Shown: positions 11,645-39,560 of the stretch, piece after piece | Position numbering within the stretch: position 1 is the first letter of the stretch | Layout: each line of letters begins with the position of its first letter | Assembly (NCBI RefSeq): GCF_954871325.1 | Contig: NC_088776.1 | Coordinates: 44,286,569-44,350,568 of the forward strand | Reading direction: 5' to 3' | DNA from: Gordionus sp. m RMFG-2023 | Lineage: Eukaryota; Nematomorpha; Gordioida; Chordodea; Parachordodidae | DNA: 64,000 bases | The notes under the pieces: model-generated | What the model saw: only the letters and a program-made list of their open reading frames with translations | What the model was told of the DNA's origin: nothing | Database searches by the model: none | Position numbers and translations under genes: made by a program

Positions 11645-11662
11645 ATCCCACCGCTGCCACCA
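11645..11662 (-). promoter_or_regulatory. primer binding site, tRNA-Leu
   Basis: Directly next to the 5' LTR the minus strand reads TGGTGGCAGCGGTGGGAT. This is complementary to the 3' end of animal cytosolic tRNA-Leu (…ATCCCACCGCTGCCA plus CCA) over all 18 bases, from memory of the tRNA sequence. It fixes the orientation of the element as minus. Confidence 0.85.
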
Positions 11663-12046
11663 TGAAAAGGTTAGCAGGGATCAAGGCAGAAAATAAAAGT
11701 TTTAGACGTATATTACGTGAATTTATTGATATTTAAATTAAAAAAATATAATGATCACATATTCAAAAATAGTTTGCTATATATATTGACAATGTAATTT
11801 ATCATAAATTGATCTTTTTTTAAAAAGTTAAAAATAAAAAATTGAACATTAGTTTGTTAAGTAAATTGATTTATAAAATATAAAATTTAATATTAGTTTA
11901 TAAACAAATTGATTTAAAATAAAAAAAAGTTGTTTTTAACAAAAAGAAAGAAACAATTTTTATTACATTTGAAATATTTAAGTTACGCCATAAATGACTT
12001 AAGGATAAAAAAAAAAATAATTTTTTAAAGTTAATATTATTTAACA
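11663..12046 (-). repeat. 5' LTR of nested element
   Basis: 384 bases, TG...CA ends, nearly identical to 9495-9878. On the minus strand it precedes the primer binding site, so it is the 5' copy. Confidence 0.9.
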
Positions 12047-13143
12047 GATGTAATAATAATTAATAATTTAGATTTGATAAAAAAAAGAAACTTTGGTAGA
12101 TACTGAATTAATAAGAGTTAAGAAATTTGTTTTGAATGGAGATAGAGACCATTCGCAGATGAAAGGATATAAGGCGTTGGGAAAATTGTTGAACATTAAG
12201 AATGATCATATGTTTAAGGGAGAACAAATTGTTGTTCCTCAAAGTCTAAGAAAAGATTTTCTTAAGGTGCTACATGAGGGTCATATTTGGGTTGCTTAGG
12301 ATATTAGATACAATGGAAAGATATTTTTGGTGGCACGGAGTCAATAAAGATATATATTAAAGAAATGGTTTTTAGGTGCAACATGTGTATGGTTAATGCG
12401 CCTAAATTACCGAAAGTTAAACAAAATTATTGGGTACAGCCGAACAAGCCATAGTACCGAGTATATGTTGATTTTTTTGGTTCGATTAAGAATTTTTATG
12501 GATTTGTAATGATTGATGGGTACTCGCTGGCTAGATATTAAAGTTAAGAACATTAATTCCTTTACCGCTATGGTTTTAAATAATATATTTTCCAGATTTG
12601 GTCATCCAGTAGAGTTGGTATCTGACAATGGACCAGCTTTTAAGTCTTTAGATTTTAAAAACTTTTTAATAAAAAAAGGTATAAAACATATTTGTACTCC
12701 TGCATACCATCCTTCTTCAAATGGTATGGCTGAAAGGGCAGAACGATCTGCAAAAAATATGGTTTATAAATTAGGCGGCTGGGATGATAAGGTATTAGAA
12801 AATGTTTTATTAAATTATCGTAATATTACACATTCGGTAATTTGAGATGGAAGTGGAGTTTTTTAAAAGACAATGACTGTAATTGTAGACCTAAATTGAA
12901 AAGAATAAATTTTAGAGAGTTAACTTTAGGTTAATCAGCAATCAAGAGTGTCGCGTAGGAATTGTCAGTGGGAGAATTAGTAATGTCATATGGGAGATTC
13001 AGATAGATAATAAAATATTTGTTGTCCACATAGATCAAATTAGAGGTTTTTAATTAGATTTTCAATTATTCACTAAATTATAAGTTAGATTTTTAAAGCC
13101 CTTTTCCCATGAATATGTAATTATTGTTTATTTTTTTAGATAA

Positions 13144-13417
13144 TGAAACAAACTTTATAACAATACATGCCCCCCCCCCTCACAAATTTAATGTATTTGT
13201 TGTATATTAATCCTCTGACCCAATATTATTGAAACAAATTTTATAACAATACATGTTTTTATACCCTCCTTCACAAATTCAATTAATTGTTGCATATAAT
13301 CTTCTGACCCATAGAATATTATTGAATAACAAATGTTATATAATACTTGTCCCCCCTCCCACCCTTTTACAAATTTAATGTAATTGTTGCATATTAATCC
13401 TCTGACCCAATATTATT
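13144..13417. repeat. minisatellite, three units of 87-94 bases
   Basis: Three head-to-tail units start at about 13144, 13231 and 13324, each running GAAACAAA, a C-rich tract, CACAAATT, TTGTTGCATAT and CTCTGACCCA. Unit length differences come mostly from the C tract (up to 11 consecutive C). A fourth start (GAAACGATT) occurs at 13418. It lies just after the gypsy integrase and may belong to that element's 3' untranslated part. Confidence 0.85.
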
Positions 13418-13419
13418 GA

Positions 13420-15168
13420 AACGATTTTATTTTGCTAATATATTTTTGTTTTATTGTAGATAATGAAGGTTTAAGGCTATCGAATTAAACTTTTACTTTG
13501 TATTAATTTATAAGAAACGTTATATGATATGAATATTTAATATAAAATTAATTTATTTTTGTATATATAAAGAAATCATTATTATAAATCTTTACTAGTT
13601 AACTTTTGAAAATAAAGAATTTAATTTAATATTTATAAATCAATTCTTATTAATTCCTACGTTCAAATTAAGCTAGCTCCCTCGCGTGTTCAATATACTA
13701 TCATATATATTCTTTCAACAATATGAATATATTGGTTGTTCCGCCCCATTAACAAAATAAAATCGCCTATAATTAAGATTAATATATCCATAATTCTTGG
13801 TAGTGTTTAGCTGTTCTTAGAAGACATTATGAGTTATCTTATAAGCTACTAAATAAGTTTCCCTACAACGATTATATATATATATTCCAAACACTCTTCC
13901 AATATATATTCCAAACACCCTTCCAATATTTATTATGGAAAATCGCAGAAATTATAACTCATATCATTTTTTGAGTTTAATTTTGAGGTTCTATACCTTA
14001 TATTATAATATTTAAGCTAGGGGTAAGGTAAATTTATTTTTTTGGGAGGGGGGGGGGGGGTTATTTATCAAATCAGATGAAATAGAAAAAAGGTATTGCT
14101 ATAAAAATTAATACTTATAGATCTATTTATTATAATACAATGATATTCCAAAACACCGACCAAATTTATATATAGTATACAATCATAAACATTATTTTCT
14201 AAATAAAACTCTCTGCAGACATTCCCAACAAACTCATATTCATTCCAAACAATATAATAATAATGCATCCATTGCAAATGAAGGGGTTTTAATTAAATTC
14301 ATTTTCTAAAAATTAACACTTTCACATTCACATATTTTAATAGTTGGTAGTGGAGCATTAATAATTTAAGTTATTCTTTTTAAAATTTATGAAGGGAATA
14401 CCATTATATATAAAAAGGTGTAATTAATACGGCGATAATTTTTACGTGGGGTAGATATATGTTTTTAAGACGGGTTTTAATCCAATAAAAATCCTATCAT
14501 GCAGACTGCGTGTAGCAAGTTTGTTGATTTTTTCTATGTAAAATGAACCATTTAGAAGATAGATTTGTCATTTAAAAATTTTTTAAATTAAAATTTTTCA
14601 TCAATATCTAAATGCATCTCCCAATTTCCTATGGTGGAGAATGAACAGTATAAGTCTTATTAACCGAGATCTCTTGCTTAATTAAAGTGAGTTACCAATA
14701 TGGGTTATTAGTAAGTAAGGACATGTATGGAGTAGTTAAATAGAAATTTAGCTGCGTTTATAACTAATAATGTGTCCTTAATGGTTAATATAATATCACA
14801 TGCAAACGAAAACAAATTATAGCGTCGAAGAGCCAAGAAAAGTACAGGCTTGTATTGTTGACTGAATAAATTTAGAGGTTAGGTAAGAGACCAGATCTGT
14901 ACGATTACTTTTGATAGAAAACACATATTCCTCATTCCCCAATTTTTCTTTTAGACTGAACTTAGTAATAAAATATTTCCATGATTTAAGTCTATATATT
15001 CTTTCGTCCTGCGCAATGATATTAGAGTGAAATTATCATATTATTGTAGTAATGGGAAACTATTTTTAAAAACTAATATAAAATATAAAATTCTACTAAA
15101 ATTAGATAAGGTGGGATTATACAATTATGAAAAACATAATTGAGTTTATAAAGTAATTATATTTAAAT
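13420..15168. other. non-coding, possible gypsy 3' end then no features
   Basis: 13450-13690 is an AT-rich stretch with polyadenylation-like AATAAA that could be the remains of the gypsy 3' LTR. Beyond that I see a 13-base G tract at about 14047 and nothing else with protein-like or repeat structure. Confidence 0.4.
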
Positions 15169-15308
15169 CAAAGACCAGCAGGCCCGGCCCTAAGCCCCTG
15201 GCCGGGCCGTATTTTAAATTTTTAAAATATACCCGGGTCGGATGACATTTTATTTTTAAAAAATACTCAGATCGGGCCAGGCCGTACAATGACCTCTGCA
15301 GTTCTCTG
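15169..15308. mobile_element. hAT-type MITE with GC-rich ends
   Basis: A 140-base element flanked by a perfect 8-base duplication ATTTAAAT (15161-15168 and 15309-15316). The ends are imperfect inverted repeats (CAAAGACCAGCAGGCCCGG and the inverse of CTGCAGTTCTCTG). The interior is a run of GGCCCGGCC-like blocks unlike the surrounding DNA. Related GC-rich pieces with the CTGCAGGTCTCTG end occur near 39005-39285, 48493 and 62680. Confidence 0.85.
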
Positions 15309-15316
15309 ATTTAAAT

Positions 15317-17336
15317 ATCAATTTATATTTTTTGTCTTAAGAAAATTTTTTTTTTAGCCTATAATGTGGGGATCGTATTTTATGGGCCAATATTTTTTCA
15401 AAAAGAAAGGTATTAAAGGCAAAATATTCACTGGTAGATGTGGCAATTGGAATAAAAATAAAGTTAACAAATGTTTTGTATTTCTTTATCTTTTTTGTTT
15501 CTGTTTGAGTGAGCGTGATGTTTGGGGAAAGTGGTAAAACAGATATAATCACAGATAAAAATTTAGCCCTAGCCCATGGGATAGTTGTGAAACCATAGGT
15601 CTGACACTATCATCTGAATCGTGAGGTTATAAATTATTATGGATTTGATTATCGGCGTCTAAATATACTTCAAATTAAATTATTACAAGAAATGCTGGCG
15701 AGATACAGCCTTAAATAACATGGGAACCATGCGTCAAAAATAAAAGTGGGAGAAATATTTGGCATGTAAAATAGGTGTAACATGTCCCGAAAATAAGATA
15801 AAGTGGTAGAGATTCTAACTAAAAAAACGAATATATATTTTGTGCGATATAATATTTGAAAAGATAAAGACAAGGTATAACTTTTCCGGAAAAATGAAGG
15901 CGATGCAATTCTGGTGCTGGAGGAATCATCATAACAGATCAATTGATAAACTGGTTGAGGTAAATTAAACGAAGATATTATCGCTGTAAAAATTATTGTG
16001 ATAAAAAAATATTAAGCGAAGATATTATAAAGATTATTGTTGATAAATAACTATTAAACAATGGCTCAATTACCCATATGCGAATGGCAGCTCCGACTGG
16101 TGCTATTGTATTAATGGCATGCATCTTTAGGCTAATATTAAAAATTATTAGAGAGTTCAAATGGTTGTTATAGCATTGTGACTAGTATAAATGAGGGAAT
16201 TATCTTAGAGCTGGAGATGTTTAATTATTCTATACAACAAATCATATAAATAAGAAAAAATCTTTTTCATATAAAACAGGTTATATTAATAATGCATTTT
16301 ACACTTTTTATTAAACTGATTGTGTCATTGTAAGAAGTGAAAAAATTAATCTAGAAGTAATGTGTATTTCAATCGTTGTTTGATACTTTTAATAAGCCAA
16401 GAAGAAAAATAAAGGAAATATTTTCTGAGGAGGTATGAGAACTGATCGAGAAAAATTTTAAAAGTATATTTGTTGCATTGAAATCAAAAAAATTCTAATA
16501 TATTACATTAGTATATATATATAGTTCACTGAAATAAAATAGGTCAAAAATTTTAAATATTGTATATAAAATTTTAATATTATATTAGGGTTTCAGCGAA
16601 ATAAGATAGATATTGTATAATTATGATTTAAATATTTTATATATAGGTGATTTCATGATATCACTAATTAAATTAAAAATTTTAGGAATATATTTCCCTA
16701 TCATATCTAAACCGACAAAAATGTTTAATTATTTCCCAATTTATAGGTCGATAGGCTGGGTTTTATATATTGTAGTCTGGAGGTCAAAGCTACTTATAAA
16801 ATGTTTCTTCCTACCAAAATTTTCTTTCTGCATCCTATTGTGAATGATATGAATATTATGTTATATTAAATATGCAATAACATATTTTGTTCAACATAAT
16901 ATTAATCAAAATCACAGTTTTAAGTAATATTTTAATACTTTTGTATCTAAGCCACAAAGGGTTGAGGTTATTGACTATTGAAAACTGATAGAATCTTTTA
17001 ACTAAAGAACAGTTGAATGTAACTTTAGTTTATAGGCTTGGCTACAATCTAGCTCAATCCTAAAATCGCATAAGTTCAGTCTAAATCTCTAAATGAATTA
17101 AGATTCATTCAAAAATTATCTTAATAGATAAGAAAAACATAATTTCCCACATGTTTTTGAATAAAAAATTATTCCATATTAATTAGATAATCCATTGTTG
17201 GTTTGTTAAAACGATTTTTTATACTTGCAATGTATATTCTAAAGTTACACAATAAATTTGTCTATAATATTCATAGTTACCCTATAATGGTATAATAAAT
17301 TCGAGAGTCTTCTTCAAATAAAGGTGAATTTAACTC
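15317..17336. other. non-coding, no features seen
   Basis: AT-rich DNA. A short open frame at 16613-16843 has no recognisable content and base composition like its surroundings. No inverted or tandem repeat of note. Confidence 0.4.
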
Positions 17337-17344
17337 TTCTGCTT

Positions 17345-18338
17345 CAGGGGCGTCGCTAGCCTTGACAATCTCAGGGGGCTAACTAAAAAAATTATGGGGG
17401 CTTCGCCTCCCATACTTCCCAATTTACTGGCCTTCAGTCGGGTTTTATATTATTATACTTTTTTAAAATTTGTTAACTCTGAACAATTATTCTGATTTTC
17501 ATATTTTATCATTTATTATATTATGCATACAAAATAAACTGGCATATAAAAAATCACATAATACAATAATATAATTTTTAGCAACTTACATTGACAAAAG
17601 GTTATCAAACTAGTTAAATTTATTATCGAAACCATTTATTAGTAAAATTTATTATAATATTAACTGCAATATAAATATAACAGTCAAATACGTCTATAAA
17701 AGTGGCATTGTATCTAATATTTTATAAACAACTGTATATAGTAGAGGATTATAAACTATATGTCTACTTACTTTTTATAAAGAAATCTCGTATACTTATT
17801 TGGACCTTGAAAATACTTTTAAAGTATGATAATAAAATTTCAAAATAAATATACAGTTGATTAGTTATTTTGAACTCGGCTAATTACAATATTAAATTTG
17901 TTAATTTTCAAATAATATATGATTATATTTATTTAATTAGGGTTAAATAATAATTTAAATAATAAAAGTCAATTAAACTTCAACTGTTAAAGCTAAATTA
18001 ATATTTAGTGAGTTATTGATATTATATTTTTAATACAGAATTTGATTGCAAGCTGACATAGTGAAAATATAAGTTATATGTATTAATCTAATCTAATAAT
18101 TAAAATAATATTCATGTAATAAAAATTTAAATAGTATTATTATTTTCTAAATAATAAAATTATATCTATATATTACTTAATGGAATTATAAAAGAAATCA
18201 ATCAGTGGGCAATCAAAAAAATTTATTTTTAGTTCAAGGGGATATTAAAAAGCCATTAAAAAAAATTTTTGTTTCAGGGGGCTATTCAAATTTTTCAGGG
18301 GGCTCGAGCCCCTGCGCCCACCCCTAGTGACGCCACTG
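17345..18338. mobile_element. non-autonomous hAT element, 994 bases
   Basis: Ends are inverted: CAGGGGCGTCGCTAG at the left and the inverse, CTAGTGACGCCACTG, at the right. Flanking octamers TTCTGCTT (17337-17344) and CTCTGCTT (18339-18346) match at seven of eight bases. The first and last 100 bases contain GC-rich AGGGGGCT motifs while the middle is plain AT-rich with no transposase. Shorter relatives sit at 4226-4492 and 37858-38221. Confidence 0.85.
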
Positions 18339-18346
18339 CTCTGCTT

Positions 18347-19712
18347 TTAAATTAACAATAATCCAATCGAAACTATCATCTTGTCGATTGCATCTAAGAT
18401 TTTGAACAGGATTTCTATTTTATATTTTATATTTAAAAACCTAATGAATAACTTTGAATCAATGTTATCATCATTTTAATAAATAGAAGATTTTCAAAAA
18501 GGTTTAATTGGTACTGCGAGATGTATTTATAATTTCTAATGAAAGTTTTAGGATTATTTCTTAATTTATTTTAGTGATATTATTTGCATATATCAGCGTG
18601 TAGGTCATAACGACCTTAAAGAAGATTAACTATCATTTTCATCTTAGATCAAACTAAATATCTTCATGTTTTTGTAAGAATCAATAAAAGATAATAAATT
18701 TTGCATAAATACTATAAATGAACCCGAGAATTTTTGTAATAGTAGTAAATGAATCAACAAATTAATGTATGACCTGCACAATGTATATAGATAGCTCTCG
18801 ATTCTTCACTAAGAAGACGCGTTTGAAAACTAGATGAGGCTCATAAAGTTGACCTCTGCATTATTTGATATCTAAAGAATATATAAGTAATATATTTTTT
18901 ATCAATTCATCTATTTTTTTATTGAGACACAGTCCGCATAGAAACTTGTCAATGGAAACGATAACCCCACCGCCCCCATGAAGTCGGCGACTATGATAAT
19001 ATTCCTGTCGATATGGAGTAATTACCATTATTGCTCGTACTGCAACTATACGTTCTTATTTCATTTTTTAAAATGATATTTTTATTAGTCAGGCTTAATA
19101 TTATTATTTTCATATCCACTCTCTATAGCTACAGTTGAATGCGTTATTCAAGATTCCTGAAAAAATTTCTCTCAGATAATTTTTGGTACGTTTTTAATAG
19201 ATTTTTCTGGATAGTTTTTATTTATTAGCATTTTATAGCACTCACTTTTTAAAAATTTCTAATAATGTGCCAGCTTGAGAGACGTCTTACAAACAACTTA
19301 TTAAAAATATTTATCATACAAAAAACAATAAATAATATTTTATATTGTCATTATATAGTATGTAATAATTTTAAGTAATTTATGTAAGTAAAAGGCCATA
19401 CATTATTTTCTCCTAGAAAAATTAAATTCCTTTGGTCAACATTAGAAAATTTAAGGCATATGATAATTATACTTTTCACTCCCAGGATTTAATAATTATT
19501 GAGCCAAGGAATTAATATTCTGCAGCACTGCATCCAGTTGATGTAACTGTAATCCTATTATATTTTAAATAGACATATTATTATTTATATGTGACCTGTC
19601 ATTTCTGATTTTTAGTGCGATCAATCGTTTGATTTTAGTAAAAAATAGTACATTCGAAAATAATAACATATGATTAATTATTTTCGAAACAACGGCTTAA
19701 TTTAAAATAGGC
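18347..19712. other. upstream region of the kinase gene
   Basis: AT-rich; no repeat or open frame supported. It must hold the promoter and 5' untranslated region of the kinase gene starting at 19713, but no TATA-like or initiator signal stands out from the AT background. Confidence 0.4.
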
Positions 19713-37219
<17,507 letters not shown>

Positions 37220-39004
37220 TTTCTTTTTTGTTAACCATCGTAATATCAAAAAAAATTTATTTAAATGATATAGTTTAATTTGTCACTCGTTTGAGATTAA
37301 GTCTAAAACAATTACTCTAAAATTTTTGGTTACATATGTTCTTACATGCATCGAATCTACAATTTTTCGTTAGCTATCAAAATTTTTTAAAAATAATCTT
37401 AAAAATATCCCGGTTTTTTTTATTTAATTACACAAAACGTTTATTAACTTATATTATGTTCTATTCGTTTCTACCCTGCTTTTAAAAGCACAAAATGTTA
37501 TTTATTATTAATTAAAGATATGATATATAACACGCTTTAAATTCATTTAATATAATCATCTTACACAATTCTTTTCCAACAATTATCATAAAATACTTTT
37601 AGTTAAATATTTAAATGGAAATATACTAACATGTTTATACGAATTACGATAAAAAAAAATTTATACTTCATATTCTTATTTATTATATTTATTTTATAAA
37701 TTTATAATAAACTTCAATAAAATTAAATTTTATTAAGATGGAGTTATGTATATATTTGTAATAAATAAGAGTTAGAAATGCTCTTCAAAATGGAAGATTT
37801 TTTTGAGAATGCTCATACAAGTTTTTTGATTAAATTTTAGGTAAATGTAATTCTCTTCAGTGGCGTAGCTACGGGGGTGGTTTTCGGGTTTAGACTCCTC
37901 CCAGAGCAAAAATTTTTTTTAGATTATACGTTCAAAAGACTTAAAAGTGATTTTATATGAATTATATTTTTCTGGTTTTGATGTTTGTGGAAGGATATTA
38001 TATTACTATTGAAATTATTCTGGATAGTATTATTATAAAGTCATTGAGAATAATCTAATAAATATAATAACATATTATTGATGCATTTAAAAAATATATT
38101 TATTATATATTATCGAAGATATGGTTATGATTTGTAAAATAAACCCGGCCGAAGGCCCGTTAAAGGGGGTCTGGGGGGATGTATGGACCCCCTCTAAGGA
38201 AAATTCCTAGCTACGCCACTGATTCTCTTATAATAATTTATGCATAAAAAATTTCATGTGAATTTATTTAATTTTTATTCTTTAAAAACAATTTTATGAT
38301 CTTTAAAGAATTCTGCACAAAACTTTCCCCAAAAAAATCTTCTAAAGGTTCTAGAGGAGTTTATATTATGCTATACCATACGAATAGAGCTCAAAGCGAA
38401 TATTAAATTATTCGATTTGTTTTGTCAAATATTAATAATGATATATTCAAAGAATATGAATAATTGACTATTCGATATATTCAGAGTATTTGAAATGTTT
38501 TAAATTAGAACTAATATTTTTTTAAAATATTTATCCATCTACTTTTTATCAACCAACAAAATTTACCGGTTCAAATTTGAATTGAAAATTGAACTCATTC
38601 ACATATCGTATTTTCTTTTATATATCGTTCAAAGCGTTGTAAACTATAAAAAAGGGTATCAACTAAAATGAGTTTAAATTATATTTGAATGAACCTATGT
38701 GAACATTGATTTAGGCTGGTGACGCACTAACGACGGGAACTACTAGTACAGGCTCAGTAAGATAATTTTGATGGCAAATAATTTGGTTGCTGGTAAAAGA
38801 TATTCGTTAAATGAAGAAAACATTATACTTAGGTTTTGAGAATAAATAATAATTTTATCTGAAATTAAGTTTTTTTATATCCGTTTTTTTGTAATAAATT
38901 TTGTATTTGTGTTAGTTTTTGTTAGTAATAAATAAAGATATTAAAATAATTATAAAGATCGAAATTTTAAAATACAATATTTTCGTAAAATATCAGACTT
39001 GAGA
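37220..39004. other. kinase gene 3' flank and spacer
   Basis: Holds the 3' untranslated region of the kinase gene and, from 37858, a MITE listed separately. At 38390-38520 several ATTCGA/TCGAAT words occur in both orientations, hinting at another decayed element without definable ends. Confidence 0.4.
37858..38221. mobile_element. hAT-type MITE, CAGTGGCGTAGCTA ends
   Basis: 364 bases with CAGTGGCGTAGCTACGGGG at the left and the inverse of CCTAGCTACGCCACTG at the right, and a perfect 8-base duplication ATTCTCTT (37850-37857, 38222-38229). The interior near the right end is GC-rich (AAACCCGGCCGAAGGCCCG). No coding. Confidence 0.93.
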
Positions 39005-39285
39005 GTAGTGATCTGTTATATTTTTCAAGCCCGGCCCGAACCCGAAATATTTTTTTAAAAATGTTTTGCCAGCTCAGCCCGAATTTGAATATAGAAATTA
39101 ATTTTTTTTATTACTCAAAATAAAAGATATATTTTATATGTCGTCTAGTTTAAATAAAATCAAATATTTTTATTTTAAATTAAAATTTTAACATAAAATT
39201 TGATAAATTTCGATATATTAAAAAAAATTTCCAGGACGCGACTCGGCCCGGATTTTTTTAAAAAATAAGCCCATTTGCAGGTCTA
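39005..39285. mobile_element. candidate GC-rich hAT-type element
   Basis: Starts near TAGTGATCTGTTAT and ends near TTTGCAGGTCTACTG, with CCCGGCCCGAACCC at the left and CTCGGCCCGGAT at the right. The flanks GAGAGTAG and GAGAGATA are similar. It resembles the MITE at 15169 in layout. Boundaries uncertain. Confidence 0.45.
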
Positions 39286-39560
39286 CTGGAGAGATACCAT
39301 TTGCACCAGCCATATTTGAGAAAAAAACTTTTTCACCCGGATTTTATATTTTCTGGTCCGCCTAGATTTCTTTTTAAAAAAAAGCAGGTCAGGATATGTA
39401 AATTTTTTCTACGTTCTTGGTTTAAAATTAATTAAAATATAGATATTCGGCATTTTACCGATTTTAGCATATATGATATCCATATATAATAACTTCAAAT
39501 TTTTAACGTTGTACAATAATTTAGGAGATTAACACTTATCAATGTAATTATAGTTTTTAC

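Larger units (their letters stand above)
9495..12046 (-). mobile_element. young gag-only LTR retrotransposon, nested in gypsy
   Basis: Two 384-base direct repeats, 9495-9878 and 11663-12046, start with TG and end with CA on the plus strand and differ only in the length of A runs. The element is flanked by the 5-base duplication GATGT (9490-9494, 12047-12051). On the minus strand the 5' LTR (12046-11663) is followed at once by an 18-base primer binding site and the 3' LTR is preceded by a purine-rich A/G tract. The 1.8 kb interior has a single gag-like frame and no pol, so this is a short non-autonomous element that must borrow enzymes. Structure looks whole; near-identical LTRs indicate a recent insertion. 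Confidence 0.9.
5165..13080 (+). mobile_element. Ty3/gypsy retrotransposon, broken, nested insertions
   Basis: Plus-strand pol of a Ty3/gypsy element, read in order: reverse transcriptase (about 5345-6062), RNase H (about 8947-9480) and integrase (about 12090-13050, with the H2C2-side region, catalytic core near 12510-12840 and C-terminal part). Gag and a clear pair of LTRs were not found. The left end meets a LINE fragment; a 3' LTR may lie near 13450-13690, where an AATAAA-bearing stretch occurs, but its partner is absent. The copy is clearly broken, with several breaks, and is further interrupted by two later insertions (6081-8926 and 9495-12046), so it is the oldest layer here. Confidence 0.85.

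Noticed and set aside
16613-16843. 76-codon open frame
   Set aside because: Low-complexity content of hydrophobic residues typical of AT-rich non-coding DNA, no splice or homology signal.
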